From: Vineibacter terrae
GTDB lineage: Bacteria > Pseudomonadota > Alphaproteobacteria > Reyranellales > Reyranellaceae
Assembly: GCF_008039615.1 (NCBI RefSeq)
Contig: NZ_VDUZ01000034.1
Span: 39,584-103,583, forward strand
DNA: 64,000 nucleotides
Direction: 5' to 3'
The number at the start of each line of letters is the position of its first letter. The first letter of the stretch is position 1. The notes beneath the pieces were generated by a model. That model worked only from the letters and a program-made list of their open reading frames with translations, was not told the origin of the DNA and did not search any database. A program made the translations under genes and the position numbers. This document shows positions 53,633 to 63,673 of the stretch, in pieces.

Positions 53633-55930
53633 CTACCGCTCCAGCGAGTGGTAGGCCGCCAGCGCCGCGTGGCTCACCAGGTCGCTGACCGTGGCGCCCA
53701 TCTGCACGACCTGCACCGGCTTCTGCAGGCCGTCGATCACCGGCCCGATCACGGTGACGCCACCCAGGCGCTGCATCAGGCGCGAGGCGATGTGGGCCGA
53801 GTGCAGGCCGGGCATGATCAGGATGTTGGCCGGGCCCGTCAGGCGGCAGAACGGATAGGTCGACTTCAGGAGCTCGTAATCGAGCGCCATGTCGGCCTGC
53901 ATCTCGCCGTCGAACTCGAAATCGACGCCCTCGTCGGCCAGCAGGCGGATGGCGTCGCGGATGCGCGTGGTGCGATCCATCTCGCGCGAGCCGAAGTTGG
54001 AGAACGACAAGAACGCCACGCGCGGGTCGTGTCCCATCTGGCGCGCATTGTGCACCATCTGCTTGGCGATGAGGGCGAGCTCGGTCGAGGTCGGGGTCTC
54101 GTTCACCGAGGTGTCGGCCAGGAACACCGTGCCGTGGCGCGAGACCACGATCGAGTAGCCGATCGCCACCTTGTCGTGCTCGACGTCGATCACACGCGTG
54201 ACGTCGCCGAAGCACTCGGGGAAGCGCCGCGTGATGCCGGTCACCATGCCGTCGGCGTCGCCGGCCGCGACCATGCAGGCGCCGAACACGTTGCGGCCCT
54301 GGTTGACCATGCGCTGCACGTCGCGGCGCAGGAAGCCGTTGCGCTGCAGGCGGCGGTAGATCATGTCGGTGTAGGCTTGGTTCTTGGTCGACAGCCGCGC
54401 GTTGTGGATCTCCAGCCCGTCCTCGTCGGTGATGCCCAGCGACCGCATCGTCTCGCGCACCTGGTCGTCGCGGCCGATCAGGATCGGGGTGCCGTAGCCG
54501 TTGTCGCGGAAGGCGACGGCGGCGCGGATGGTGCGCTCCTCCTCGCCCTCGGCGAAGACGATGCGGCGCGGATTGGCCTTGACCTGCTCGAACAGGCTCT
54601 GCAGCCAGGCCGTGGTCGGGTCGAGCCGGCTCGACAGCTGGCGCTTGTACTCGGCCATGTCGATGATCGGCTTGCGGGCCACGCCCGAGTCCATCGCCGC
54701 CTGCGCCACCGCGGCCGAGACCTCGACGATCAGGCGCGGGTCGAACGGCACCGGCATGATGTACTCGGGCCCGTAGCGCAGCCGGCGGCCGGCGTAGGCG
54801 CGGTCGACCTCGTCGGGCACGTCCTCGCGCGCCAGCTCGGCCAGCGCCTCGGCGGCGGCGATCTTCATCTGCTCGTTGATGGTGCGGGCGCGCACGTCGA
54901 GCGCGCCGCGGAAGATATAGGGGAAGCCCAGGACATTGTTGACCTGGTTGGGATAGTCGCTGCGGCCGGTGGCGATGATGGCATCGCCGCGCACCGCCTT
55001 GACGTCTTCCGGCGTGATCTCGGGATCGGGGTTGGCCATGGCGAAGATGATCGGCTTGGCCGCCATGCTGCGCACCATGTCGGGCGTCACCGCGCCCTTC
55101 ACCGACAGGCCGAAGAAGACGTCGGCGCCCTTCATCGCCTCTTCCAGGGTGCGCGCCTTGGTGCGCACGGCGTGCGCCGACTTCCACTGGTTCATGCCCT
55201 CGGTGCGACCCTGCCAGATCACGCCCTTGGTGTCGCACAGGATGGCGTTCTCATGCGGCAGGCCCATGGCCTTGACCAGCTCGATGCAGGCGATCGACGC
55301 GGCGCCGGCGCCGTTCACCACCATCTTCACGTCCTTGATGTCGCGGCCGGTCAGATGCAGCGCGTTGATCAGGCCGGCGGCCGAGACGATGGCGGTGCCG
55401 TGCTGGTCGTCGTGGAAGACCGGGATGTCCATCAGCTCGCGCAGGCGCTGCTCGATGATGAAGCACTCCGGCGCCTTGATGTCCTCGAGGTTGATGCCGC
55501 CGAAGCTGGGCCCCAGCAGCTTGACGCAGTTGATGAACGCCTCGGCATCCTTGGTGTCGACCTCCAGGTCGATGCCGTCGACATCGGCGAAGCGCTTGAA
55601 CAGCACCGCCTTGCCTTCCATCACCGGCTTGCCGGCCAGGGCCCCGAGGTCGCCCAGGCCCAGCACCGCCGTGCCGTTGGAGATGATGGCGACGATGTTG
55701 CCCTTGGAGGTATAGTCGTACGCCGTCGACGGATCGCGCTGGATCTCCAGGCAGGGCGCCGCCACGCCTGGCGAGTAGGCCAGCGACAAATCGCGCTGGG
55801 TGGTCAGCGGCTTGGTCGGGACGATCTCGATCTTGCCCGGCCGTCCGGCTGCATGCATGCGCAACGAGTCAGCCGCCAGATCGCCGGATTCGACCTGCTT
55901 GGGCTCGACATCGAACGTGGTCTCGGACAC
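53633..55930 (-). CDS. maeB: NADP-dependent malic enzyme with phosphotransacetylase-like domain (MaeB)
   Basis: A 765-residue two-domain protein. The N-terminal malic enzyme (about residues 1-430) converts malate to pyruvate; [31 protein letters not shown] and [15 protein letters not shown] carry the substrate, metal and Rossmann motifs. The C-terminal about 330 residues resemble phosphotransacetylase ([34 protein letters not shown]), a regulatory domain in MaeB enzymes. GTG 55930 follows AGAGGGAA. It is divergent from mutS. Confidence 0.96.
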   Translation of the reverse strand: MSETTFDVEPKQVESGDLAADSLRMHAAGRPGKIEIVPTKPLTTQRDLSLAYSPGVAAPCLEIQRDPSTAYDYTSKGNIVAIISNGTAVLGLGDLGALAGKPVMEGKAVLFKRFADVDGIDLEVDTKDAEAFINCVKLLGPSFGGINLEDIKAPECFIIEQRLRELMDIPVFHDDQHGTAIVSAAGLINALHLTGRDIKDVKMVVNGAGAASIACIELVKAMGLPHENAILCDTKGVIWQGRTEGMNQWKSAHAVRTKARTLEEAMKGADVFFGLSVKGAVTPDMVRSMAAKPIIFAMANPDPEITPEDVKAVRGDAIIATGRSDYPNQVNNVLGFPYIFRGALDVRARTINEQMKIAAAEALAELAREDVPDEVDRAYAGRRLRYGPEYIMPVPFDPRLIVEVSAAVAQAAMDSGVARKPIIDMAEYKRQLSSRLDPTTAWLQSLFEQVKANPRRIVFAEGEEERTIRAAVAFRDNGYGTPILIGRDDQVRETMRSLGITDEDGLEIHNARLSTKNQAYTDMIYRRLQRNGFLRRDVQRMVNQGRNVFGACMVAAGDADGMVTGITRRFPECFGDVTRVIDVEHDKVAIGYSIVVSRHGTVFLADTSVNETPTSTELALIAKQMVHNARQMGHDPRVAFLSFSNFGSREMDRTTRIRDAIRLLADEGVDFEFDGEMQADMALDYELLKSTYPFCRLTGPANILIMPGLHSAHIASRLMQRLGGVTVIGPVIDGLQKPVQVVQMGATVSDLVSHAALAAYHSLER

Positions 55931-56093
55931 GGGTGTTCCCTCTCGACGCTTGACGACACTTCATGTGCCGGATCCGGGCCAGGCCGATCCGGCATTGCTT
56001 GTCCCCAGCGTTCTAGCCGACATGCATCGACCTGGAAACTCCCAGCATGTAGACTGGCGTCACAAATCCTTTGCCATCAAGACGTTGGTTCCC

Positions 56094-58826
56094 GTGCCCG
56101 ATACGCGCACGCCAGATGACCTGTCCCGGCCGCCGCCCCGGGCCGAGACCGAGCCGGCGGCAGCGGTTACCCCGATGATGGCGCAGTACCTCGCCATCAA
56201 GCGGCGCCATCCCGATCATCTGCTGTTCTACCGGATGGGTGATTTCTACGAGCTGTTCTTCGACGATGCCGTCAAGGCATCGGCGGCGCTCGACATTGCC
56301 CTCACCAAGCGCGGCCAGCACCAGGGCGCCGACATTCCGATGTGCGGTGTGCCGGTGCACAGCCACGAGGCCTATCTGTCGCGGCTGATCCGACTGGGCT
56401 TCAAGGTCGCGGTCTGCGAGCAGACCGAGGATCCGGCCGAAGCCAGGAAGCGCGGTGCGAAATCGGTGGTGAATCGCGACGTGGTGCGCGTCATCACGCC
56501 CGGCACGCTGACCGAGGACGCGCTGCTCGACGCGCGCGCGCACAACTACCTCGCGGCGCTGTCGGAGGCGCAGGGCGGGCTCGGCCTGGCCTGGCTCGAC
56601 CTCTCGACCGGCGCCTTCGCCGTGCAGCCGCTCGAGGCGGCGGGCCTCGTGGCCGCCCTGGCGCGGCTGGAGCCGGGCGAGATCCTGCTGCCCGACCGCC
56701 TGCTGGCGCGGCCCGAGATCGCCGCGGCGCTGGCCGACTGGAAGGCGGCGCTGACGCCGCTGCCCTCGGCCCGCTTCGACAGCGACAATGCGCGCCAGCG
56801 CCTGCAGCGCCTGTTCGGCGTCGGCGCGCTCGACGGCTTCGGCAGCTTCGGCCGTGCCGAGGTGGCGGCCTGCGGCAGCCTGGTCGATTATGTCGAGCTG
56901 ACCCAGGCCGGCAAGGTGCCGGCGCTGTCGCCGCCGCGGCGCGAAAGCGCGTCAGGCAGCATGGAGATCGACCCGGCGACCCGCCGCAACCTGGAGCTGG
57001 TGCGGGCGCTGGACGGCCGCCGCGACGGCAGCCTGCTGGCCTGCATCGACCGGACGTTGACCGGCCCGGGCGCGCGCCTGCTGGCCGAGCGGCTGGCGGC
57101 GCCGCTGACCGACATCGCCGCGATCGAGGCGCGGCTGGACCTGGTGCGCTTCGCGGCCGAGACGCCGGCGCTGCGCGAGACCTTGCGCGAGCGCCTGCGC
57201 CAGGTGCCCGACATGGAACGCGCGCTGCAGCGCCTCTCGGTGGGACGCGGCGGTCCGCGCGATCTCGCCGGCCTGCGCGACGGCCTGCGCCAGGGCAGCG
57301 GCATCGCCGAGCTGCTCGACGCGGCGCCGGCGCTGCACCGCCCGCCGCAGCTGGCCGATCTTGCGGCGGCGCTGTCGGGGCATGCGGCGCTGGTCGACGT
57401 GCTGGCCGCCGCTCTGGCCGACGAGCTGCCGCTTCTGGTGCGCGACGGCGGCTTCATCCGCCCCGGCCATGCCGCCGAGCTCGACGAGCTGCGCACCTTG
57501 CGTGACGACAGCCGCAAGACCATCGCCGGGCTGGAAGCGAAGTATCGCGCCGCCACCGGCGTCGCCTCGCTCAAGATCCGGCACAACAACGTCATCGGCT
57601 ATCATATCGAGATCACGCAGACCAATCTCGGCAAGCTCGATCCGACGGCGCACGGCTTCATCCACCGCCAGACCATGGCCAGCGCCACGCGCTACGCCAC
57701 GGTCGAGCTCAGCGAGCTCGAGGCCAGGATCGGCCGCGCCGCCGATGCCGCGCTGCAGCTCGAGCTGAAGCTGTTCGACGGCCTGGTGCGCGCCGTCCTG
57801 GAGCGGGCCACGGCGGTCGCCGCGGCGGCCCAGGCGCTGGCGGCGCTGGATGTCGCATCGGCGCTGGCCGAGCTGGCGGTGGCCGAGCGCTGGACGCGCC
57901 CGGTCATGGTCGAGGGGGCCGACTTCACCATCTCGGGCGGGCGCCACCCGGTCGTCGAGGCGGCCTTGCGGCGCCAGCGCACGGCCGCCTTCGTGGCCAA
58001 CGACTGCGATCTGGGGGCCGACCGCCGGCTGTGGCTGCTGACCGGCCCCAACATGGCCGGCAAGTCGACCTTCCTGCGCCAGAACGCGCTGATGGCGATC
58101 CTGGCGCAGATGGGCGCCTACGTGCCGGCCGACCACGCCAGGATCGGGACCGTCGACAGGCTGTTCAGCCGCGTCGGGGCTGCCGACGACCTGGCGCGCG
58201 GCCGCTCGACCTTCATGGTCGAGATGGTCGAGACGGCTGCCATCCTCAACCAGGCGACGCCGCGCAGCCTAGTGATCCTCGACGAGATCGGCCGCGGCAC
58301 GGCGACGTTCGACGGCCTCTCGATCGCCTGGGCGGCGCTGGAGCAGCTGCACGAGGTCAACCGCTGCCGGGCGCTGTTCGCCACGCACTATCATGAGCTC
58401 GGGGCGCTGGCGACGCGGCTGGCGGCGCTCAAGCCCTACACCATGCGCGTCAAGGAATGGCAGGGCGAGGTCGTGTTCCTGCACGAGGTGGCGCCGGGTG
58501 CCGCCGACCGGTCCTACGGCATCCATGTCGCCAAGCTGGCCGGCCTGCCGTCGGCGGTCGTGGCCCGCGCCGAGGAGGTGCTCTCGGCGCTGGAGCAGGG
58601 CGAGCAGTCCGGCGCCGTGACGCGGCTGGCCGACGACCTGCCGCTGTTTGCCGCCGCTCCCAAGCGGCCCGCCGGTGGCACTGGCGGCAGCGGCGGCGGT
58701 GCGGCGAAAGAGTCCGAGATCGAGAAGGCGCTGGCCGGTATCAATCCCGACGAGCTGACGCCACGCGAGGCGTTGGAGCTGATCTATAACCTGCGGGGGC
58801 GCCTGGACCCCGGGAGCGCGTCATGA
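56094..58826 (+). CDS. mutS: DNA mismatch repair protein MutS
   Basis: A 910-residue mismatch-recognition ATPase. Domain I has the mismatch-wedge motif [15 protein letters not shown]; the connector, lever and clamp follow, with the ATPase at the end: Walker [17 protein letters not shown], the ST motif GRSTFMVEM, Walker [16 protein letters not shown] and [10 protein letters not shown] 56094 is the likely start, fitting family N-termini that reach TPMMAQYL quickly; ATG 56022 and ATG 56175 are in-frame alternatives, and none has a good ribosome site. MutL is not in the window. Confidence 0.96.
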   Translation: MPDTRTPDDLSRPPPRAETEPAAAVTPMMAQYLAIKRRHPDHLLFYRMGDFYELFFDDAVKASAALDIALTKRGQHQGADIPMCGVPVHSHEAYLSRLIRLGFKVAVCEQTEDPAEARKRGAKSVVNRDVVRVITPGTLTEDALLDARAHNYLAALSEAQGGLGLAWLDLSTGAFAVQPLEAAGLVAALARLEPGEILLPDRLLARPEIAAALADWKAALTPLPSARFDSDNARQRLQRLFGVGALDGFGSFGRAEVAACGSLVDYVELTQAGKVPALSPPRRESASGSMEIDPATRRNLELVRALDGRRDGSLLACIDRTLTGPGARLLAERLAAPLTDIAAIEARLDLVRFAAETPALRETLRERLRQVPDMERALQRLSVGRGGPRDLAGLRDGLRQGSGIAELLDAAPALHRPPQLADLAAALSGHAALVDVLAAALADELPLLVRDGGFIRPGHAAELDELRTLRDDSRKTIAGLEAKYRAATGVASLKIRHNNVIGYHIEITQTNLGKLDPTAHGFIHRQTMASATRYATVELSELEARIGRAADAALQLELKLFDGLVRAVLERATAVAAAAQALAALDVASALAELAVAERWTRPVMVEGADFTISGGRHPVVEAALRRQRTAAFVANDCDLGADRRLWLLTGPNMAGKSTFLRQNALMAILAQMGAYVPADHARIGTVDRLFSRVGAADDLARGRSTFMVEMVETAAILNQATPRSLVILDEIGRGTATFDGLSIAWAALEQLHEVNRCRALFATHYHELGALATRLAALKPYTMRVKEWQGEVVFLHEVAPGAADRSYGIHVAKLAGLPSAVVARAEEVLSALEQGEQSGAVTRLADDLPLFAAAPKRPAGGTGGSGGGAAKESEIEKALAGINPDELTPREALELIYNLRGRLDPGSAS

Positions 58827-58854
58827 GTCCGACCGCCACCCTGGGCTGGCACAG

Positions 58855-59250
58855 ATGATGCGCGCGTTGATGCATACGCTTTGCTGGTTCGGCCTGGCCG
58901 CCGCCGTCGGCCTGGCGCCGGCCGCGGCGCGGGCGCGGGCGCAGGCGCCCTGCCTGGCGTCCGGCGACGTGATCAGCGGCAAGGTGGCGCCGGTCACGGC
59001 CAGCCACCCCAATGGCTCGACCTTCACCGCCTACATCCTGACCCTGTCGCCGCCGCGCTGCGTCACGACGGCGGACCAGCGCATCGAGGCCGCCGCGCGC
59101 TTGCAGCTGGGCGGCAATGCCGGGCAGCAGGCCACCTTGCGCCGCCGCGCCGACGCGGTTGTCAGGGTGCGCATCCGCGATCCGTTCACCCCCGAGACCG
59201 CCTGGCATATCGGCGACGTGATCGTGGTCGACTATGACATCGTCAACTGA
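58855..59250 (+). CDS. Small secreted hypothetical protein
   Basis: A 131-residue protein with a clear signal peptide (hydrophobic segment to about residue 25, then ARARAQA cleavage region). The mature part is beta-rich (VISGKVAPVTASHPNGSTFTAYILTL ... VVRVRIRDPF) with two cysteines that could form a disulfide. No family is recognised. It sits 28 bases after mutS and six bases before trmB on the same strand. Confidence 0.7.
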   Translation: MMRALMHTLCWFGLAAAVGLAPAAARARAQAPCLASGDVISGKVAPVTASHPNGSTFTAYILTLSPPRCVTTADQRIEAAARLQLGGNAGQQATLRRRADAVVRVRIRDPFTPETAWHIGDVIVVDYDIVN

Positions 59251-59256
59251 GGGCAT

Positions 59257-59991
59257 ATGCCGATGACCGGGTCGCTGCCCCAGCCCGAAGAGGCCGAACG
59301 TCGGCGCACGCTCTATGGCCGCCGCCGCGGCAAGAAGCTGCGATCGGGCCAGCAGGGCCTGCTCGAAAGCCTGCTGCCGCGCCTGCGCGTGCCGGTGCGC
59401 CATAGCCTCGAGCCGGCCGACCATGCGCCGCTGGACCTGCCGGCGCTGTTCGGCCGGGCCATGCCGGGCGGCTACTGGCTGGAGGTCGGGTTCGGCTCGG
59501 GCGAGCACCTGGTGTGGCAGGCCGAGCACCATCCCGATGTCGGGCTGATCGGATGCGAGCCCTATGTCAACGGCATCGCCAAGTGCCTGGCCCATGTCGA
59601 GCGGACCGGGGTCGGCAATGTCCGCGTGTTCGACGACGATGCCCGCTTCGTGATGGCCGCCCTGCCGCCGGGCTCGCTCGGCCGCGCCTTTGTGCTGTTC
59701 CCCGATCCGTGGCCCAAGGCACGCCACCAGAAGCGCCGCTTCGTCTGCCGCGAGACGCTCGACCGGCTGGCTGAGCTGATGGTGCCGGAAGGCGAGTTGC
59801 GATTGGCAACTGATGACCCTGTCCACCTGCCGTGGATGCTGGAGCAGGCCTGCCTGCATCCGGCGTTCACCTGGCTGGCCGAGCGCCCGGGCGACTGGCG
59901 GCAGCGGTCGGCCGACTGGCCGCCCACCCGCTATGAGCAGAAGATGCTGGCCGGTCGCCGCCCGGCCTTCCTGCGGTTCAGAAGGACTTAG
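59257..59991 (+). CDS. trmB: tRNA (guanine-N7-)-methyltransferase TrmB
   Basis: A 244-residue SAM enzyme that makes m7G46 in tRNAs. TrmB blocks: LYGRRRGKKL, WLEVGFGSGEHLVWQAEHHP (SAM site), LIGCEPYVNGI, FVLFPDPWPKARHQKRRF and TRYEQKMLAGRR. GAGGG precedes ATG 59257. Its stop codon (59989-59991) lies inside the palindrome that precedes the toxin-antitoxin pair. Confidence 0.95.
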   Translation: MPMTGSLPQPEEAERRRTLYGRRRGKKLRSGQQGLLESLLPRLRVPVRHSLEPADHAPLDLPALFGRAMPGGYWLEVGFGSGEHLVWQAEHHPDVGLIGCEPYVNGIAKCLAHVERTGVGNVRVFDDDARFVMAALPPGSLGRAFVLFPDPWPKARHQKRRFVCRETLDRLAELMVPEGELRLATDDPVHLPWMLEQACLHPAFTWLAERPGDWRQRSADWPPTRYEQKMLAGRRPAFLRFRRT

Positions 59992-60008
59992 TCCACTGGA
60001 CTAAGTCC
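59984..60008. promoter_or_regulatory. Perfect 25-base palindrome ahead of vapBC-type genes
   Basis: Twelve-base arms GGACTTAGTCCA/TGGACTAAGTCC around a single C. It contains the trmB stop codon and ends 23 bases before the antitoxin ATG. Because toxin-antitoxin pairs repress their own promoter at such dyads, this is the likely operator; as RNA it could also fold at the end of the trmB message. Confidence 0.7.
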
Positions 60009-60025
60009 GCTTCCCTGCCTATATG
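59997..60025 (+). promoter_or_regulatory. Possible vapBC promoter, leaderless start
   Basis: TGGACT (59997-60002) and TATATG (60020-60025) are 17 bases apart. Transcription would then begin at or next to the antitoxin ATG at 60032, giving a leaderless message; there is indeed no Shine-Dalgarno sequence ahead of that ATG. The -35 lies inside the palindrome. Confidence 0.4.
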
Positions 60026-60031
60026 TGAGAC

Positions 60032-60274
60032 ATGGGCGAGCCGATCACCATCCACGCGGCCAAGACGCGCTTCTCCGAGCTCGTGCGCCGCGCCGAGGCG
60101 GGCGAGGAGATCATCATCGCGCGCGGCAACAAGCCGGTCGCGAAGCTGGTGGCAGTTCAACCGAAAGCAAAGCCCAAGCGGCAGTTTGGCAGCCTCAAGG
60201 GAATCGTCGCATTGGATGAAGCCTTTTGGGAGCCCATGAGCGATGAGGAACTGGAGGCTTGGGGCTTGAAATAG
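60032..60274 (+). CDS. Type II antitoxin, Phd/YefM (VapB-like)
   Basis: An 80-residue antitoxin. The N-terminal DNA-binding part ITIHAAKTRFSELVRRAEAGEEIIIARGNKPVAKLV (core: FSELVRRAEAGE) is typical of Phd/YefM proteins. The acidic C-terminus MSDEELEAWGLK would wrap the toxin. It precedes the PIN toxin by 13 bases. Confidence 0.9.
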   Translation: MGEPITIHAAKTRFSELVRRAEAGEEIIIARGNKPVAKLVAVQPKAKPKRQFGSLKGIVALDEAFWEPMSDEELEAWGLK

Positions 60275-60287
60275 GCCCACGACCGTC

Positions 60288-60671
60288 ATGCCTCTGCTTC
60301 TCGACACCCATGCTCTGATCTGGTGGGCCGCAGGCAACACCATCCTGCCTGTCAATGTCAGGCGGCGGATCGAGGACGAGGAGGATGTTTTCGTCAGCGC
60401 CGTGACCGTCTTCGAGATTACGACCAAGTTCATGAAGGGGAAGCTTCAGCAGGCCGCCGCCATCGCTCATGATGTTGAAGCCTACGCTGCAGGGCAGGAA
60501 TTCAAGCCTCTGCCGATTTCGCTCAGGCATGCCCAAGTCGCGGGCTCGCTGCCCGGGCCTTCACGTGATCCCTTCGACAGGTTGCTGATCGCCCAGGCCA
60601 TGGTGGAGAACCTGCAGCTTGTGTCGATCGAGCAGCCCTTCGACACCTATCCGATCCGGCGGTTGTGGTAA
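60288..60671 (+). CDS. vapC: PIN-domain toxin VapC
   Basis: A 127-residue ribonuclease toxin. Acidic active-site residues are Asp6 in LLLDTHALIWW, Glu in VTVFEITTK, and Asp in RDPFDRLLIAQA. PIN toxins of this Phd-associated subgroup cleave RNA until bound by the antitoxin. The length is typical and the gene appears intact. Confidence 0.93.
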   Translation: MPLLLDTHALIWWAAGNTILPVNVRRRIEDEEDVFVSAVTVFEITTKFMKGKLQQAAAIAHDVEAYAAGQEFKPLPISLRHAQVAGSLPGPSRDPFDRLLIAQAMVENLQLVSIEQPFDTYPIRRLW

Positions 60672-60762
60672 GGGGGGCAGGCGTCACAATCCGCTGGACT
60701 CCCGGCCGTGATTTACCTATATGCGGCCTCACATAGCGGTCCCGTCGGCGGACCTAACAAGA

Positions 60763-60788
60763 AAGAGCGGGCCAAAAAGCCCGCTCTT
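60763..60788 (+). terminator. Rho-independent-type terminator after vapC
   Basis: Perfect 10-base arms AAGAGCGGGC/GCCCGCTCTT with loop CAAAAA, followed by a pyrimidine-rich CTCGTTTCC. It separates the toxin-antitoxin unit from the rimP operon, whose promoter should lie in the following 70 bases, although no clear hexamers are seen. Confidence 0.75.
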
Positions 60789-60857
60789 CTCGTTTCCACC
60801 CGCCAAGAGCCAGGCAACGGCCAACAAGACGCGATCGCAACGGAGCGATGAGGCGGC

Positions 60858-61382
60858 GTGACGGAGCTGGAACGGCGGATCGAGGGCATTGTCGGCCCGG
60901 CAGCGGAAGGGCTGGGCTACGAGCTTGTGCGCGTGATGCTGGCGGGCGGCCACGACGGGCGCCTGCAGATCATGGCCGAGCGCCGCGATGGCGCGCCGAT
61001 GACGGTGGACGATTGCGAGCGGCTGAGTCGGACCATATCGGCCCTGCTCGATGTCGAGGATCCCATCGACGGCGCCTACACACTGGAAGTGAGCTCGCCG
61101 GGGATCGACCGGCCGTTGGTGCGGCGCAAGGACTGGGAGCGCTGGAGCGGCCATGTGGCGCGGGTCGAGATGGCCGAGCCGGTCGAAGGGCGTAAGCGTT
61201 TCAGGGGCGTGCTGCTGGGTCTCGACGGCGAGGATGCGCGGTTGCGCCTGGAGGACGGTGCCGAGGTTCGCCTGCCCCTGTCGGGCGTGGCACGCGCCAA
61301 GCTGGTGCTGACCGATGCGCTGATTGCCGAAGCCGGCAAGATGGCGACTGCCAACGACGGCGCGCCGCCGAGTGCCCATTGA
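60858..61382 (+). CDS. rimP: Ribosome maturation factor RimP
   Basis: A 174-residue protein for 30S subunit maturation. Blocks: [34 protein letters not shown] and [14 protein letters not shown], the last being the family hallmark. GTG 60858 is the start. It begins the conserved rimP-nusA-ylxR-infB operon. Confidence 0.95.
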   Translation: MTELERRIEGIVGPAAEGLGYELVRVMLAGGHDGRLQIMAERRDGAPMTVDDCERLSRTISALLDVEDPIDGAYTLEVSSPGIDRPLVRRKDWERWSGHVARVEMAEPVEGRKRFRGVLLGLDGEDARLRLEDGAEVRLPLSGVARAKLVLTDALIAEAGKMATANDGAPPSAH

Positions 61383-61427
61383 CGGCACGACGGCGCTGCC
61401 CGCGGATTGACGACGGAGCGACGAACG

Positions 61428-62972
61428 ATGGCCACGACAGCCGACATCCCTCGCCTGGAGATGATTCAGGTCGCCGACACGGTGGCGCGCGAGAAGGGGC
61501 TCGACCGCGAAGAGGTGCTGGAGGCCATGGAGCTGGCGATCCAGAAGGCCGGCCGCTCCAAGTACGGCCTCGAGCACGACATCCGCGCCGAGATCGATCG
61601 CAAGAGCGGCGAGATCAAGCTGCTGCGCTTCATGCAGGTGGTCGAGGCGGTCGAGAACGAGAACACGCAGATCGCATTGCCGGAGGCGCAGCGGCGCAAC
61701 CCCGACGCGCAGGTGGGTGACTTCCTCACCGACGAGCTGCCGCCGATCGACTTCGGCCGCATCGCCGCCCAGACCGCCAAGCAGGTGATCACGCAGCGCA
61801 TGCGCGAGGCCGAGCGCAAGCGGCAGTACGAGGAGTTCAAGGACCGGGTCGGCGAGATCGTGTCCGGCACCGTCAAGCGCGTCGATTTCGGCAACACCAT
61901 CGTCGATCTCGGCGGCCGCGCCGAGGCCATCATCCGCCGCGACGAGTCGATTCCGCGCGAGGCGCTGCGGCCCAGCGACCGGGTGCGCGCCTATATCTAC
62001 GACGTGCGCGAGGAGCCGCGCGGGCCGCAGATCTTCCTGTCGCGCACGCACCCGCAGTTCATGGCCAAGCTGTTCACCCAGGAAGTGCCGGAGATCTATG
62101 ACAGCATCATCGAGATCAAGGCGGTGGCGCGCGACCCCGGCAGCCGCGCCAAGATCGCGGTGCTGAGCCATGATCCCAGCATCGATCCGATCGGCGCCTG
62201 CGTCGGCATGCGCGGCAGCCGCGTGCAGACCGTGGTCCAGGAGCTGCAGGGCGAGAAGATCGACATCATCCCCTGGTCGCCGGACACGGCCAACTTCGTG
62301 GTCAACGCGCTGGCGCCGGCCGAGGTGGCCAAGGTGCTGCTCGATGAGGACAAGGGCACGATCGAGGTCGTGGTGCCCGACGACCAGCTGTCGCTGGCGA
62401 TCGGCCGCCGCGGCCAGAATGTGCGCCTGGCGGCGATCCTCACGGGCTGGGACATCGACATCGTGCCCGAGAGCGAGGAGTCGGAGCGGCGCCAGAAGGA
62501 AACCCGCGAGCGCGCCGAGGCCTTCCGCACGACACTGGACGTCGACGAGGTCATCGCCCATCTTCTGGTGGCGGAAGGCTTCTCGCGCGTCGAGGAAGTG
62601 GCCTATGTCGGCCTCGAGGAGCTGACCTCGATCGAAGGCTTCGACGAGGAGCTGGCTTCCGAGCTGCAGCGCCGTGCGCTCGCCTTCATCGAGACGCGCG
62701 ACGCCGAGTTCGAGAAGCGCCGTGTCGAGCTGGGTGTTGCCGACGATCTGAAGGCGATCGAGGGCCTGACGCCGGGCATGCTTGTGCGGCTGGGCGAGAA
62801 GGGCGTGAAGACGCTGGACGACCTGGCCGACCTTGCCGGCGACGAGCTGCGCGAGATCGTCGGCGAGGACGAGATGGACGGCGATGCCGCCAACGCCGTC
62901 ATCATGGCGGCGCGGGCGCACTGGTTCGAGGGCGAGGAGCCGCCGGCGACCGAGCAGGGGGCCACGGCGTAG
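61428..62972 (+). CDS. nusA: Transcription termination/antitermination factor NusA
   Basis: A 514-residue protein: N-terminal RNA polymerase-binding domain (to about 125), S1 domain ([21 protein letters not shown]), two KH domains ([40 protein letters not shown]), then two acidic helix-hairpin repeats at the C-terminus ([32 protein letters not shown]). CGGAGCGA precedes ATG 61428. It is 45 bases after rimP. Confidence 0.97.
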   Translation: MATTADIPRLEMIQVADTVAREKGLDREEVLEAMELAIQKAGRSKYGLEHDIRAEIDRKSGEIKLLRFMQVVEAVENENTQIALPEAQRRNPDAQVGDFLTDELPPIDFGRIAAQTAKQVITQRMREAERKRQYEEFKDRVGEIVSGTVKRVDFGNTIVDLGGRAEAIIRRDESIPREALRPSDRVRAYIYDVREEPRGPQIFLSRTHPQFMAKLFTQEVPEIYDSIIEIKAVARDPGSRAKIAVLSHDPSIDPIGACVGMRGSRVQTVVQELQGEKIDIIPWSPDTANFVVNALAPAEVAKVLLDEDKGTIEVVVPDDQLSLAIGRRGQNVRLAAILTGWDIDIVPESEESERRQKETRERAEAFRTTLDVDEVIAHLLVAEGFSRVEEVAYVGLEELTSIEGFDEELASELQRRALAFIETRDAEFEKRRVELGVADDLKAIEGLTPGMLVRLGEKGVKTLDDLADLAGDELREIVGEDEMDGDAANAVIMAARAHWFEGEEPPATEQGATA

Positions 62973-62996
62973 GCGGGCGGCGAGGAGGCAGTCGGA

Positions 62997-63641
62997 GTGC
63001 AGGTGGTGCAGCAGAGCGAGGCGATGATGCCGGTGGGACCGGCCGGGCACGACCCGGCGGGCGGACCGCTGCGCACATGCCTGGCCAGCGGCCAGACGCG
63101 CCCCCCGCACGAGATGATCCGCTTCGTCGTCGGGCCGGACGGCCGCGTTGTGCCCGACCTGGCGCGCAAGCTGCCGGGACGCGGCCTGTGGGTGACCGCG
63201 ACGCGTGAGGCCGTCGAGCGCAGCATCGCGCGCAAGGCGTTCGCCCGTGGCGCGCGTCGCGCCGTCGGTGTCGATGCCGACCTGCCGCAGCGCATCGAGG
63301 GCCTGCTGCGCGCGCGGGCGCTGGAGGCCCTGGCATTGGCGCGGCGCGCAGGCGCCGCCGTCAACGGCTTCGCCAAGGTCGAGGAGCGGCTGCGCAGCGG
63401 GCGGCTGGGGCTGGTCGTGTGCGCCGAGGAGGCGCATGCCAGCGACAGCCGCGGCAAGGTCGCCGGGCGCGGCGCGCCGGTGATGGATTTCGTTGACGCG
63501 GCGTCGCTAGGCCGCGTCTTCGGTCGCGACGATGCGACCTATATCGGCATCGTGTCCGGCCCGCTGGCCGGGCGCGTGGCCGCCGAGATTGGCCGGTGGG
63601 CGGCGTATCGTGCCCCCGCCGGCCAGGCGATGGGCATGTAG
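62997..63641 (+). CDS. YlxR (DUF448)-L7Ae fusion RNA-binding protein
   Basis: A 214-residue protein. The N-terminal YlxR domain has RTCLASGQTRPPHEMIRFVVGPDG and KLPGRGLWVTATREAVERSI. The C-terminal about 100 residues resemble a ribosomal L7Ae-type RNA-binding fold (LALARRAGAAVNGFAKVEERL, LGLVVCAEEA). The fused form is common in alphaproteobacteria. It stands between nusA and infB, as in most bacteria, and its exact role in ribosome or transcription control is not settled. Start is GTG 62997. Confidence 0.9.
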   Translation: MQVVQQSEAMMPVGPAGHDPAGGPLRTCLASGQTRPPHEMIRFVVGPDGRVVPDLARKLPGRGLWVTATREAVERSIARKAFARGARRAVGVDADLPQRIEGLLRARALEALALARRAGAAVNGFAKVEERLRSGRLGLVVCAEEAHASDSRGKVAGRGAPVMDFVDAASLGRVFGRDDATYIGIVSGPLAGRVAAEIGRWAAYRAPAGQAMGM

Positions 63642-63673
63642 CAGGGCGTATGCGGATCGGAGAACGGCAGAAC

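Noticed and set aside
56022..56093. Longer MutS start at ATG 56022
   Set aside because: The extra residues ([10 protein letters not shown]...) are unlike MutS N-termini and there is no ribosome site. GTG 56094 fits better, though it is not certain.
60672..60857. A tRNA or other RNA gene between vapC and rimP
   Set aside because: Only the terminator hairpin is seen; no cloverleaf or T-loop sequence could be made out.
60729..63437. A minus-strand frame open for about 900 codons
   Set aside because: It is antisense to rimP, nusA and the YlxR gene, whose family motifs are intact on the plus strand; the antisense translation is low-complexity Ala/Arg/Leu/His.
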